Assembly: GCF_020405225.1 (NCBI RefSeq)
Contig: NZ_CP084472.1
Span: 806,001 to 870,000, forward strand
Source of the DNA: Natrinema sp. DC36
GTDB taxonomy: Archaea; Halobacteriota; Halobacteria; Halobacteriales; Natrialbaceae
Direction: 5' to 3'
Length of the DNA stretch: 64,000 bases
The translations under genes were made by a program, and so were the position numbers. The first letter of the stretch is position 1, and each line of letters begins with the position of its first letter. The notes beneath the pieces were generated by a model. It ran no database searches, was not told the DNA's origin, and saw nothing but the letters and a program-made list of their open reading frames with translations. Shown one piece after another: positions 1 through 9,793 of the stretch.

Positions 1-2
1 CG

Positions 3-395
3 GAACGACCCGAGGACGCTCCCGACGAAACCCGCGTCACCTACAAGGGGCCGCTCGTCGACGACGAGTCCAAGACCCGCGAGGAGGCCGAGACGAGCGT
101 CGCGGACCGCGAGACGATGGACGCGATTCTAGCGAACCTCGGCTTCGAACCCGCCGCGACCGTTCGCAAGGACCGAGAGCGATTCACGCTCGAGGGCTAC
201 ACGGTCACCCTCGATTCGGTCGACGACGTCGGCGAGTACGTCGAGGTCGAGACCGACGTCGACGGGGAGGCCGAACTCGAGGCGGCTCGCGAGGGCGCAT
301 ACGACGTGCTCGAGCGACTGGGTCTCGATCCCGACGACCAGCTCAGAACCTCGTATCTCGGCCTCCTGCTCGAGTCCGAAGCGACTGGCAGTTGA
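3..395 (+). CDS. CYTH-domain protein, class IV adenylate cyclase-like (5' end outside window)
   Basis: The frame is open from the window edge to the stop at 393-395, so the N-terminus is missing. The visible part carries YKGP, the ExExE-like acidic stretch YVEVETDV and a C-terminal helical tail, all typical of the CYTH fold (CyaB class IV cyclases and thiamine triphosphatases). These enzymes bind triphosphate substrates through a metal-lined tunnel. The ORF-internal ATG at 117 lies in the middle of the domain and is not a credible start. Archaeal members are usually called class IV adenylate cyclase, but a cyclase activity is not shown by sequence. The family is fairly certain, the substrate is not. 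Confidence 0.8.
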   Translation, partial: ERPEDAPDETRVTYKGPLVDDESKTREEAETSVADRETMDAILANLGFEPAATVRKDRERFTLEGYTVTLDSVDDVGEYVEVETDVDGEAELEAAREGAYDVLERLGLDPDDQLRTSYLGLLLESEATGS

Positions 396-441
396 CAGCC
401 CCATTACCTGCAAGCATTTTCTGGTACGTGTCTGTTTCCGC

Positions 442-451
442 AAGTTATACG
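442..451 (+). promoter_or_regulatory. TATA box of methionine adenosyltransferase gene
   Basis: AAGTTATACG lies about 28 bases before the ATG at 476. This is the spacing expected for a leaderless haloarchaeal transcript and supports that ATG over an upstream in-frame start at 392. Confidence 0.5.
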
Positions 452-475
452 AACTCGCTCCGTCAACTTCCGTCA

Positions 476-1681
476 ATGAGTGAGCGGAACATCCGGATCG
501 AGTCTATCGAGCGGCAAGCGGTCGAGGACCAGGAAGTCGAAATCGTCGAACGAAAGGGAATCGGACACCCCGACTCCATCTGTGACGGGATCGCCGAGAG
601 CGTCGCCGGGGCGCTCGCACGCGAGTATCTTGACCGCGTCGGCGAAGTGCTCCACTTCAACACCGACGAGACACAACTCGTCGCCGGCGAGGCGGCACCC
701 GCCTTCGGCGGGGGCGAGGTCGTCGATCCCATCTACCTGCTGATCGTCGGCCGCGCGACAAAACACTACGAGGGACAGACGATCCCCGCCGAGACGATCG
801 CGCTGCGGGCCGCCCGCGAGTACCTCGAGGAAAACATTCCCCAGTTGACCGTCGGTGAGGACGTCGTCGTCGACGTGAAACTCGGCGAAGGCAGCGGCGA
901 CTTACAGGAGGTCTTCGGGGAGGACGAAGTGAGCGTCCCGATGGCCAACGACACGAGTTTCGGCGTCGGCCACGCGCCGCTGACCGAAACGGAGGAGATC
1001 GTCCTCGAGGCCGAGCGACGACTGAACGGCGAGTACGCGGCCGAGAATCCGGCGCTCGGTCCGGACGTGAAGATCATGGGCAAGCGCGAGGGCGAGGAGA
1101 TCGACGTCACCGTCGCCGCGGCGATGGTCGACGAGTACATCCCGAACATGGACGGCTACGTCGAGGCCGTCGAGTCCGTCCGGGAGTTCGTCGACGGCGT
1201 CGCGCGCGAGCACACGGACCGCGCGGTCAACGTCCACGTCAATACGGCCGACGACTACGAGGAGGGCTCGATCTACCTCACCGTCACCGGCACCTCCGCC
1301 GAGCAGGGCGACGACGGCTCCGTGGGCCGGGGCAATCGCGCGAACGGTCTCATCACGCCCAACCGCTCGATGTCGATGGAAGCGACCAGCGGGAAGAACC
1401 CGGTCAACCACATCGGGAAGATCTACAACCTGCTCTCGACGCAGATCGCCGAGGAGGTCGTCGGTAACGTCGACGGGATCCGCGACCTGCGCGTGCGCCT
1501 TCTCTCCCAGATCGGTCGCCCCATCGACCAGCCACACGTCGCCGACGTGCACGTCGTCACGGACGACGGCGTCTCGGTCTCGGACGTCGAGGCCGACGTC
1601 GAAGCGATCGTCGACCGAGAGCTCGCGGACGTCACCGAGATCACCCGCAGCGTGATCGAGGGCGAGCTCACGACGTTCTAA
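476..1681 (+). CDS. mat: Archaeal-type methionine adenosyltransferase (S-adenosylmethionine synthase)
   Basis: Makes S-adenosylmethionine from methionine and ATP in the cytoplasm. The 401-residue protein has the archaeal MAT signature [14 protein letters not shown] near residue 30, then HFNTDE, and a conserved late segment with [10 protein letters not shown] and [13 protein letters not shown]. The length matches archaeal MATs, which are distinct from bacterial MetK. I chose the ATG at 476 because homology begins there and a TATA box sits 28 bases upstream; a longer frame from 392 overlaps the previous gene and adds 28 unconserved residues. It supplies methyl donor for the methyltransferase at 41793 among others. 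Confidence 0.96.
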   Translation: MSERNIRIESIERQAVEDQEVEIVERKGIGHPDSICDGIAESVAGALAREYLDRVGEVLHFNTDETQLVAGEAAPAFGGGEVVDPIYLLIVGRATKHYEGQTIPAETIALRAAREYLEENIPQLTVGEDVVVDVKLGEGSGDLQEVFGEDEVSVPMANDTSFGVGHAPLTETEEIVLEAERRLNGEYAAENPALGPDVKIMGKREGEEIDVTVAAAMVDEYIPNMDGYVEAVESVREFVDGVAREHTDRAVNVHVNTADDYEEGSIYLTVTGTSAEQGDDGSVGRGNRANGLITPNRSMSMEATSGKNPVNHIGKIYNLLSTQIAEEVVGNVDGIRDLRVRLLSQIGRPIDQPHVADVHVVTDDGVSVSDVEADVEAIVDRELADVTEITRSVIEGELTTF

Positions 1682-1759
1682 GAATTCCCTCCTCTCGCCG
1701 AGCGTGTAATTTAGAGCTGTCATTCAGATACACTTTCATCTATCCGATGGAACGTACCG

Positions 1760-2017
1760 ATGATGGCTTCAGACGAATCGGTAGAGTCGATAACTGAAAA
1801 CGATTTACCTCGAGACGAGGCGTCCCTCGCTGCGGTACTCTTTCAGTCGATTCTTGGCGTTTTCGGTGTATTCCTCGGATTCGTGATGACCGCTGGTAGC
1901 GCTTTGAGTGCTGGAGGGACGATACACATGCTGTTTCTTCTGCTAGGAGTGGGTCTCCTCGTCAGTTCTGCGTACGTGTTATATCATACCGGAGCGAGTG
2001 TATACCAACTTCGCTGA
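1760..2017 (+). CDS. Small two-helix membrane protein, unknown function
   Basis: An 85-residue protein with an acidic, charged N-terminus (about 25 residues) followed by two hydrophobic segments, roughly residues 26-50 (VLFQSILGVFGVFLGFVM) and 55-75 (MLFLLLGVGLLVSSAYVLY). Two ATG codons stand in tandem at 1760 and 1763, so the start may be one codon later. An AT-rich TATA-like stretch near 1706-1716 precedes it. No family recognised. The codon pattern and hydrophobicity support a real gene; the function is unknown. Confidence 0.65.
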   Translation: MMASDESVESITENDLPRDEASLAAVLFQSILGVFGVFLGFVMTAGSALSAGGTIHMLFLLLGVGLLVSSAYVLYHTGASVYQLR

Positions 2018-2218
2018 TAGATCACTAACTGGGTTAGGACCGTGAGACGGTGCGGTGATACCGCCTATTCGAGAGCGTACCGTCCCCGAAATCGGGTGAA
2101 GCCCGAACCGTCCCCGTGTGGGACGAGAGAGGCGTGGGTCCAATAGATCCATTACGCACGATCGCATTCTCTGCGGTAACAGCTTCCGTTTCGAAACACT
2201 ACTCGAGAGCGATCACCA

Positions 2219-3472
2219 GTGTCACGGGTGTCTACCAGTTCGAACCGCGTCGTCTACGCCGTTGTCGCGAGCACCTTCTTCGTCGGCTTCGGCGGCGGCG
2301 TCGTCTTCCCGATCCTGCCGAACCTCGGCGAGGTGCTGGGGATTTCGGCGTTCATGGTCGGCGTCATCCTTTCCGCGAACCGCTGGACCCGGCTGGTCGC
2401 GAACGGGCCGGCGGGCGTCCTTGTTGATCGGATCGGGACTCGGAAACCGTTCGTCGCCGGACTGGCGATCGAGGGACTCGCGACGTTCGGTTACGTGATC
2501 GCGATCGAGTCCGCGATGCCGGAACTCTGGTTCGTCGTCGCGCGAGTCACGTGGGGGATCGGCAGTTCGCTCGTGTTCGCGACGGCGTACACCATCACCG
2601 CCGACGTCAGCGAGGCCAGTTCGCGGGGAACGAGCATGGGCATCGTTCGGGCCGGGATCACCTTCGGCTTCCCCGCCGGGATGGTGCTCGGTGGAATCGT
2701 CAGCGAAGTCTACAGCAACGTCGCCGCGTTCGTCCTCGCGGCCTCCTTCGCCGGCCTCGCGAGCATTATCGCCTACTTCATCGTCCCCGAGACTCACGTC
2801 GAGTCGGTCGATTCGTCGATCAACCCCTGGGACTTCGAGACGACGCTGCCCGCGCTCACCGTCGGGCTGGTCAACTTCGGGCTCTACTTCGCGTACATCG
2901 GCGTCCTCTTCTCGACGCTCGTCCTGTACCTCGAGGTCGAGTCGCTCACGCTCTCGCTCGAGTTCGCGGGCTACGGCATCGACTACGGTGAACAGGGAAC
3001 GTCCGGACTGCTGATGGCGGTTTCCGCCCTCTCGGGGGCGGTCTTCACCATTTCGGGCGGGAAGATCAGCGACGCCGTCGGCGCTCGTATGCCCGTCCTG
3101 CTCGCCTTCCTCGCGACCAGTTGCGCCGGGTTCGTCGTCCTCACGGTCGCGCCCTCGTTCGGGGCCGTCATTCTCGCGTGCGGGTTGATCGGGGCGGGCC
3201 AGGGCGGCGTCGGCGGCCCGTTGACCGCCCTGCTCGCGGATCTCACGCCCGAGGAGCGGATGGGGCGAGCGATGGGAACCAACAATATCTTCGGCGACGT
3301 CGGCGGGGGCCTCGGCCCGCTGATTTCCCTGCCCTTTGCCAACGCGGTCGGCTACGACGTGCTGTACGCGCTCAGCGCGATCGTTCCGCTGCTGGCCGGG
3401 GCCGTTCTCGTGGCCGGGATCTACTCCTATACGGGTAGCCTGAGCCCGACGGTCGAGGAATCCATCGTCTGA
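2219..3472 (+). CDS. Major facilitator superfamily permease
   Basis: A 417-residue integral membrane protein with about 12 hydrophobic helices. It has an MFS motif A-like loop between helices 2 and 3 (GVLVDRIGTRKP) and a related second-half loop (GGKISDAVGARMP), which define the two six-helix bundles. The start is GTG. The substrate cannot be told; this branch resembles drug or multidrug-type efflux proteins in general architecture. It stands alone upstream of thiI, with its own 200-base leader region. Confidence 0.88.
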   Translation: MSRVSTSSNRVVYAVVASTFFVGFGGGVVFPILPNLGEVLGISAFMVGVILSANRWTRLVANGPAGVLVDRIGTRKPFVAGLAIEGLATFGYVIAIESAMPELWFVVARVTWGIGSSLVFATAYTITADVSEASSRGTSMGIVRAGITFGFPAGMVLGGIVSEVYSNVAAFVLAASFAGLASIIAYFIVPETHVESVDSSINPWDFETTLPALTVGLVNFGLYFAYIGVLFSTLVLYLEVESLTLSLEFAGYGIDYGEQGTSGLLMAVSALSGAVFTISGGKISDAVGARMPVLLAFLATSCAGFVVLTVAPSFGAVILACGLIGAGQGGVGGPLTALLADLTPEERMGRAMGTNNIFGDVGGGLGPLISLPFANAVGYDVLYALSAIVPLLAGAVLVAGIYSYTGSLSPTVEESIV

Positions 3473-3535
3473 TCGGAGCTGGAATCCCGTCGCAGTCGCC
3501 CGTCCGCTCGAGACCGATTCGCCCCTCGTAACCCC

Positions 3536-3543
3536 CTTATAGA
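3536..3543 (+). promoter_or_regulatory. TATA box of thiI
   Basis: CTTATAGA about 25 bases before the ATG at 3565, consistent with a leaderless transcript. Confidence 0.45.
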
Positions 3544-3564
3544 TGCAGCCGACTATCACAGTCC

Positions 3565-4743
3565 ATGCACCCGCCGGGAGCCGATACCGTCCTCGTCCGT
3601 CACGGGGACGTCAACACCAAGAGCAACAGGGTCAAGCGGTACATGGAGGGGCTCCTCGCGGAGAACCTCGAGGCCCTCCTCGCCGACCGATCGATTCCCG
3701 GCGAGGTCGAGCGCCGGTGGAACCGGCCGCTGATTCACACGAGCGAAGACGCCATCGAAGAAGCGACCGCGGCCGCGGCGGACACTTTCGGGGTCGTCTC
3801 CGCGAGTCCCGCCCTGACCGTCAGCGTCGAGAAGGCGCGGATCCTCGAGGCGCTGGAGGAGACCGCTCGCGAGCACTACGACGGCGGGTCGTTCGCGGTC
3901 GACGCGCGCCGATCGGACAAGACGCTCCCCTACGACAGCGAGGAGCTGGCCCGCGAGGCCGGTACCGCTATCTGGGAGACCGTCGCGGACGAGTTCGAGC
4001 CCGAAGTCGACCTCGACGATCCGGATCTCACGTTCGGCGTCGAAGTGCGCGAGGACGTGGCGTTCATTTACCTCGAGCACGTCGACGGCCCCGGCGGCCT
4101 CCCGCTCGGGTCACAGGAGCCGGTCATCTCGCTGGTCAGCGGCGGGATCGACTCGCCGGTCGCGGCCTACGAGATGATGAAACGCGGGAGCCCGGTCGTG
4201 CCGGCCTACGTCGACCTCGGCGACTACGGCGGAATCGACCACGAGGCGCGGGCGCTCGAGACGGTTCGGATCCTCTCCGAGTACGCCCCCAATTTCGACA
4301 TGCAGGTCTACGAGATTCCGGGTGGCGAGACCGTCGACCTTCTCGTCAGCGAGATGGAGCAGGGCCGAATGCTCTCCCTGCGGCGCTTTTTCTATCGCGC
4401 CGCCGAAACGCTGGCCGAGCGCGTCAACGCGGACGGCATCGTCACCGGCGAGGCCGCCGGTCAGAAGTCCAGCCAGACCGTTCGAAACCTCGGCGTCACC
4501 AGCCGCGCTACCAGACTGCCGATCCACCGCCCCCTCCTGACCCGCGACAAACAGTATATCGTCGCCCAGGCCCGCGAAATCGGCACCTACACGGATTCGA
4601 CCATGGACGCCGGCTGCAACCGGGTCACTCCCGATCAGGTCGAAACCAACGCCCGTCTCGAGCCGCTGCTCGCGGCGGAACCGGACGACCTGCTCGAGCG
4701 GGCCGAGGAAGCGGCGAAGAACGCGACACTGGTCGAGCCCTGA
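3565..4743 (+). CDS. thiI: tRNA 4-thiouridine synthase / sulfurtransferase ThiI
   Basis: Activates U8 of tRNA with ATP and inserts sulfur; in many organisms it also feeds thiamine thiazole synthesis. The 392-residue protein has an N-terminal ferredoxin-like and THUMP region (about residues 1-165) and a PP-loop ATPase domain with SGGIDSPVA near residues 190-200, followed by GEAAGQKSSQT. It lacks a C-terminal rhodanese domain, as is usual in archaea, so sulfur delivery must come from another carrier or from sulfide. MHPPG at 3565 is the first start and fits the promoter. Confidence 0.95.
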   Translation: MHPPGADTVLVRHGDVNTKSNRVKRYMEGLLAENLEALLADRSIPGEVERRWNRPLIHTSEDAIEEATAAAADTFGVVSASPALTVSVEKARILEALEETAREHYDGGSFAVDARRSDKTLPYDSEELAREAGTAIWETVADEFEPEVDLDDPDLTFGVEVREDVAFIYLEHVDGPGGLPLGSQEPVISLVSGGIDSPVAAYEMMKRGSPVVPAYVDLGDYGGIDHEARALETVRILSEYAPNFDMQVYEIPGGETVDLLVSEMEQGRMLSLRRFFYRAAETLAERVNADGIVTGEAAGQKSSQTVRNLGVTSRATRLPIHRPLLTRDKQYIVAQAREIGTYTDSTMDAGCNRVTPDQVETNARLEPLLAAEPDDLLERAEEAAKNATLVEP

Positions 4744-4788
4744 ATCGGCTCGTGCGAGATCTGTTTTCTCTCTGCTCGTAGACAACTT

Positions 4789-5029
4789 GGCCAACCACCG
4801 ATGGGTGGGACTGAAAGGGGCTGACGTGTTGAGCGGACGCAAAGCGTCCGCGAGGTCGTCGGCGCTCAGCGCCGACTGCTCGAGGGACCGCTGGTCCCTC
4901 GCCGCTCGGGAGAGCACGGCTCTCCCGTTGCTCGAGGAAGGACGGCGATGCAAGGACCACAGGGAGCGAGCGTGCGAGCGATCGAGGACCGAAGCGAGCC
5001 GCCCGACTCGAGCCGCTCAGGGGCTTTCA
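4789..5029 (+). repeat. Hairpin-array dispersed repeat, copy A
   Basis: The segment opens with GGGTGGGACTGAAAGGGGCTG and closes with CTCAGGGGCTTTC. Between them stand four perfect 19-base palindromes, each with an 8-base stem and a 3-base loop: 4833-4851, 4858-4876, 4882-4900 and 4908-4926. A second copy lies in reverse orientation at 9038-9273. The weak frame at 4787-5065 is an effect of this repeat rather than a gene. It occupies most of the 395-base gap between thiI and the next gene. It could be a transcribed structured RNA, a protein-binding array or a non-autonomous mobile element. Confidence 0.85.
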
Positions 5030-5138
5030 TCACAGTTGTGGTCTCACGGAAAGCCGTGTGTCTGAGGTTGTAGAATTTCCTAGCACACTCGTCTAGAAGC
5101 CGAAACCGACATTACACCGTCGCACCCACCACAATATA

Positions 5139-5765
5139 GTGACCCGCGTCTGTCTCGTCGGCGAGGCCGGGAGCAATCTCCAGTACGAACTGCTCTCCCG
5201 AGAGACGTCCCGCGAGGCCCTCGCGACGTACGACCTCGAGCGGCCGTTCGAGAACTCGCTCGCCGTCCGGACGGTCAGCGTCGGCGCTGCCGTCTCCCTG
5301 CTAAACGATCTCAACTGGTATCTCACGCGGTTCGTCGACGAGGCGCTCATTCAGGAGCCCAGCATTAGCGACGCGGAGTGGCTCTCGCGGCCGCTGGCCG
5401 AACGGCTCCGAAACGGCGAGATCGAGCCGGCGGAAACGGCCGAGTTCTGCAAGATTTACGGCCTCGAACGGATCGACCCGGGGACCGAGCCGGCCAACGA
5501 CGACGCGACCGATCCGATTGACTCGAGTCTCGGAACTGACCCCAATTCGACCGCTCCGGCCGACGCCGCGGGCAAAGATGAGAGCGAGGGGGCGGACGAT
5601 TCCGCCTCGAGCGGGGCCGGTCGGGCAGGAGCCGCTGAGCCGACCTGCCGACTCGTCGAACCGCTGTACGTTCGCCGGACCGGCGGTGAACTCCCCGAGT
5701 ACGATCTCAGGGACGTCGAGGACACCCTCGTCGTCCGCCTGACCGAAGCCGAATACTCACCGTGA
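5139..5765 (+). CDS. DUF5804-like haloarchaeal protein
   Basis: A 208-residue soluble acidic protein with a GTG start. Its conserved part covers about residues 1-115 (MTRVCLVGE, then LLSRETSREAL, NDLNWYLTRF and a KIYGLE end). After it come about 60 low-complexity residues rich in Asp, Ala and Gly, then a short conserved C-terminus that contains PLYVRRTGGELPEYDL. From memory this resembles the haloarchaeal DUF5804 family; no function is known to me. It follows repeat copy A. Confidence 0.6.
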   Translation: MTRVCLVGEAGSNLQYELLSRETSREALATYDLERPFENSLAVRTVSVGAAVSLLNDLNWYLTRFVDEALIQEPSISDAEWLSRPLAERLRNGEIEPAETAEFCKIYGLERIDPGTEPANDDATDPIDSSLGTDPNSTAPADAAGKDESEGADDSASSGAGRAGAAEPTCRLVEPLYVRRTGGELPEYDLRDVEDTLVVRLTEAEYSP

Positions 5766-6113
5766 GTCGGTTCCTGAGGCGCTACGAGCCGTCACTAGTA
5801 GCTAGTCGCACAGTTTCTTAAGCCAGAATTAGCTATGGAAATCCCATTCAGTACAGATGAACTACTCACCGGTCGTTGGCCAACTTTAACTGCATAAATA
5901 ATCAGAGTGTATGTAGAAATAAAATAGATTGATATGTCGGCCTCAATACTAGCCTTAGTCCTAGCAACAGTCGTTCTGCTTGGGTTATCGTAGCCGGTGC
6001 GAGGTAGTGCTAAACTAGACATCGCCCGCATAATACGGAAGTGATTCATATGGTATATACTACTGTTTTATAATCAATAGGTATTTAAAAAATGATTTTC
6101 AACACTCATATTG
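5766..6113 (+). other. AT-rich intergenic stretch without a convincing gene
   Basis: About 350 bases, visibly richer in A+T than the surroundings. The only notable item is a 19-codon frame at 5934-5993 that would make a hydrophobic peptide beginning MSASILALV. It has no sign of being translated and may be a gene remnant. A TATA-rich run at 6061-6085 probably holds the promoter of the PAP2 gene. Confidence 0.5.
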
Positions 6114-6803
6114 ATGCACTCTCCACTTGACCTCCGCGACGCCTGTTACATTGCGGGGGTACTCGTCATTTCGAGTATCGTCGGCATGGCATCCGAACAG
6201 TCACCGTACCCGCTCCGCACAGATCTTATGTACGCTCTTGAGGGAAATGCCGTCGCAGTACTCCAGCCCGACCCAAACCTTATCCTAACCACGGTATTTG
6301 TCATCGTCTATCTTCTTGTGTACCCCACGCTGCTCCTCGCTACGTACGTTAGTTTAAAATATCGCCACGGCCGCAACCGGGCACTTGATTACGTCACCAC
6401 GTACACGACTGTTCTCATTGTGTCCATGCCATTCTTCTACTTCGTGCCCGTCGGCGTCACTGGATACTACCTGCAAGGCGTCGAGCCAGTACTCTATGAA
6501 TCCACCGGCCCGATTCAGACATTCATGAAGAATGTCGACACCCTCCAAAAGGCATTCCCGAGCCTGCACGCTGGCCTCGCCGGAACTGCAGCCCTCTACG
6601 CACCCAGTGGCTACAAACGGCTCAGTTGGGCGATCACCGGTACCATCCTCGCCGCCACGATATATCTCGGCATCCACTGGCTCACGGACCTTGTCGTCGG
6701 CCTCGCCTTAGCGTACGGCTGCTACCTCGCCACGCCGACAATCCGTGCCCACCTCGAGCGCGGTGGGCCGCAGCCGGAACCAGTCACTGTCACCGACGAC
6801 TGA
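6114..6803 (+). CDS. PAP2-superfamily membrane phosphatase
   Basis: An integral membrane acid phosphatase-fold protein of 229 residues with about six hydrophobic helices. The two catalytic motifs are visible: PSLHAG near residues 149-154 (His152, general acid) and GIHWLTD near 186-192 (His188, the nucleophile). The first motif (KxxxxxxRP) is not clear; this resembles the inositolphosphotransferase-like PAP2 branch, where it is also altered. The substrate is probably a lipid phosphate or diphosphate. I prefer the ATG at 6114 to the TTG just before it. Its codons are less GC-rich than those of neighbouring genes and it sits between inverted repeat copies, so transfer is possible. Confidence 0.82.
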   Translation: MHSPLDLRDACYIAGVLVISSIVGMASEQSPYPLRTDLMYALEGNAVAVLQPDPNLILTTVFVIVYLLVYPTLLLATYVSLKYRHGRNRALDYVTTYTTVLIVSMPFFYFVPVGVTGYYLQGVEPVLYESTGPIQTFMKNVDTLQKAFPSLHAGLAGTAALYAPSGYKRLSWAITGTILAATIYLGIHWLTDLVVGLALAYGCYLATPTIRAHLERGGPQPEPVTVTDD

Positions 6804-6991
6804 CCGCTTTCAGTGCCGCCTTCCAGAAGTAAACAAGTGCGTCTAGAAACCCCTGCTGGGAGGGAGTGTCTTTCTTCCTTGATCACAGAAAACTAGCCGG
6901 TAAGTAGGCATCTGTAGGTACTAAATCAGGCATTTCAGTTTCGCACCTAATTCTGAATGAAGAAACTGTATCACCGACTACTGTTTCCGGG

Positions 6992-7762
6992 TTACCTGTC
7001 GCTACCGCTGTCCGATTCCGAATCGGTACTCGTGCTCTCGGACGCGGACGCGCTGTCGCTGGCCATCGAGACGCCGGTGGTACTGCCGTCGTGACCGACG
7101 ATGGTCGCCGAGAGGGTCGTCAGCGGTTCCGTCTCGAACGTCACCCGAACCAGACGGCCGACGGTCGCGATCGACTGGACACAGACCTCGTCCTCGGCCG
7201 ACGTGTCACGGACCGCCGCCTCGAGGACGAGTTCGTCGGTACCGTCGTCGTCACCTCCCTCGTCGCTTTCGTCGTCGCCGTCGGTACCGGTGTCATCCTC
7301 ACCGTCGCTCTCGACGATGTCGATGGACTCGAGGCTCATCTCGTAACACGGAGTGGGCGCGTTAGACTCGAGCGAGACGAGAATCGACGTCTCGAAATCT
7401 GTCTCGTCGACGAACTCGTCGAGCGGCTCGGTGTCGGACGGGAATCGCTCCTCGAGCCAGTTCGCGGCGTCGTCGGCGTCCCGAAGGAGCCCCACGTCGG
7501 ACTCCGTCGGCTCCGAACCGTACTGATAGGCCAGCGTCCGGTACTCGGCCACTCCGTCCGGGAGATCCTCGATTTCTCCATCCTCGCCGACCGACTCGGG
7601 GTCGCTCTCGGCACCGTCAGGAGACGGCGAGCCCTCGTCGGCGTCGTTCCGGTCGTCATCGTCGTCGGACGGGCTTTCAGAGCCGTCGGCGATACAGCCC
7701 GCCGAGAGACCGATCAGCGTCGCAGTGCTACACAGCAACGTCCGTCTGGAGGGACATGTCAT
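6992..7762 (-). CDS. Haloarchaeal lipoprotein, acidic, unknown function
   Basis: A 256-residue protein that begins MTCPSRRTLL and has a hydrophobic h-region ending in the lipobox LSAGC (Cys near residue 22), so it is probably exported and lipid-anchored. The RR pair suggests the Tat route, usual in haloarchaea. After the Cys comes a Ser/Asp/Glu linker and then a folded part with several cysteines (PCYE, VCVQS). The C-terminus is a Ser-rich tail. I chose the start at 7762 because the signal peptide begins there; the frame stays open further upstream without homology. It is transcribed on the same strand as the cysteine synthase, 100 bases downstream of it. Confidence 0.72.
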   Translation of the reverse strand: MTCPSRRTLLCSTATLIGLSAGCIADGSESPSDDDDDRNDADEGSPSPDGAESDPESVGEDGEIEDLPDGVAEYRTLAYQYGSEPTESDVGLLRDADDAANWLEERFPSDTEPLDEFVDETDFETSILVSLESNAPTPCYEMSLESIDIVESDGEDDTGTDGDDESDEGGDDDGTDELVLEAAVRDTSAEDEVCVQSIATVGRLVRVTFETEPLTTLSATIVGHDGSTTGVSMASDSASASESTSTDSESDSGSDR

Positions 7763-7862
7763 CGTAACCGATCGTACGAACGGGGAGGTAAAGGCGGTTC
7801 GGCTAGGTGAAATAACTCTTTTCGTCAGCTGCGATTCCTCGAGCGCCTCGCCCGCTCTCCGC

Positions 7863-8852
<990 letters not shown>

Positions 8853-8871
8853 GCTCTATGGAATCGAGACG

Positions 8872-8949
8872 TATACTGTTTGCTGTAACGAGTTACACGG
8901 ATTCGCCAGCGTCGGCGAATCCGTTCCCTGACTTACAGCAAACAGTATA
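8872..8949. mobile_element. MITE-like 78-bp palindromic element
   Basis: Perfect 17-base terminal inverted repeats (TATACTGTTTGCTGTAA at 8872-8888 and its complement at 8933-8949) enclose an 11-base inner inverted repeat (ACGGATTCGCC and its complement) around a 6-base loop. It has no coding capacity. Size and structure match a miniature inverted-repeat element. A possible GAC direct repeat flanks it but is too short to count as proof of a target duplication. It sits in the promoter region of the cysteine synthase gene. Confidence 0.65.
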
Positions 8950-9037
8950 GACCCGTACTGGACTCAGGCAGGACGTGCCGGCTAGTCGTCGGTCGCGTTT
9001 CCGCTCACGACGCGCGTTTCAGAGCTGCAACGGTCCA

Positions 9038-9273
9038 GAAAGCCCCTGACGGAGTCGAGTCGAGGGGCTCGCTGCGCGCTGTCTTCACTCCGCTCAGACG
9101 GTGCTTTCGTCGCCCGTCTTCCTCGACCAACGGGAGAGCACCGCTCTCCCGAGCGGCGAGGGACCGCTGGTCCCTCGAGCAGTCGGCGCTGAGCGCCGAC
9201 GACCTCGCGGACGCTTCGCGTCCGCTCAGCCCGTCAGCCCCTTTCAGTCCCACCCAGCGGTGGTCGGTCGGCC
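9038..9273 (-). repeat. Hairpin-array dispersed repeat, copy B (inverted)
   Basis: Reverse-oriented copy of the 4789-5029 repeat. It keeps the two end motifs and all four 19-base hairpins (9132-9150, 9158-9176, 9182-9200, 9207-9225) with identical stems, while three of the four 3-base loops differ. The part between the last hairpin and the GGGGCTTTC end is poorly conserved. It fills most of the 400-base gap before the thioredoxin-like gene. Frames in this region are caused by the repeat. Confidence 0.85.
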
Positions 9274-9358
9274 GAGTCCGAGCAACGCCGGACGGACGTT
9301 CGAGCGGAGACCTGCCAGAAACACCGCGGTTAAGCCGTCCGAGACGTAAACCGTGGGT

Positions 9359-9739
9359 ATGAGTCTCGAGACCATGCGGCCGAACCCCACGTGGGACGCG
9401 GCGTCCTACGAGGACGCGGTCGATACGCTCGCAGCGCACAACGACGAGGTAGTGTACAAGATCTGGGCCGGCGACTGGTGCAAGGACTGTCGCGCCCTGC
9501 TGCCCGATTTCGGCGCGGCGCTCGAGGCCGCCGCGGTCCCCGACGAGCGGATCGAGGAGTTCAGTCTGGACGAGGACAAGCAGGGTCCCGGCGTCGAGGA
9601 GTACGGTATCGAGTACATTCCGACGATCGTGGTCGAGAACGACGATGGCGAGGAAATTACGCGGTTCGTCGAGGAAGAGGACGTGCCGCCGGCGGTCTGG
9701 CTGGCCGACGAGATCGAAACCGCGACCGAGTCGGCGTAG
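9359..9739 (+). CDS. Thioredoxin-like protein
   Basis: A 126-residue thioredoxin-fold protein with an active-site CKDC at residues 41-44 (GDWCKDCRALL) and the cis-Pro loop IEYIPTIVV. This is the classic dithiol redox architecture, although CKDC differs from the thioredoxin CGPC and suggests a different redox potential or partner. It is cytoplasmic, with no signal peptide. I prefer the ATG at 9359 to the GTG six bases upstream; a GGTTAAG TATA-like box lies about 26 bases before it. It converges with the carboxyltransferase gene. Confidence 0.88.
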   Translation: MSLETMRPNPTWDAASYEDAVDTLAAHNDEVVYKIWAGDWCKDCRALLPDFGAALEAAAVPDERIEEFSLDEDKQGPGVEEYGIEYIPTIVVENDDGEEITRFVEEEDVPPAVWLADEIETATESA

Positions 9740-9793
9740 TTCCAGTTCGATCGGACTGACCGACGAAGACGGCCAGCAGGCAACCCGAGGCGG

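Noticed and set aside
2222..3559. Minus-strand frame of 445 codons over the MFS gene
   Set aside because: Shadow of the permease; product is Arg/Asp/Gly repeats without family character.
4787..5065. 92-codon frame in repeat copy A
   Set aside because: Its length comes from hairpin repeats; no protein-like composition, and the second copy does not keep the same frame.
8872..8949. Transcription terminator of the cysteine synthase or neighbouring gene
   Set aside because: It lies upstream of the gene, has perfect terminal inverted repeats and no T tract, so a MITE fits better.
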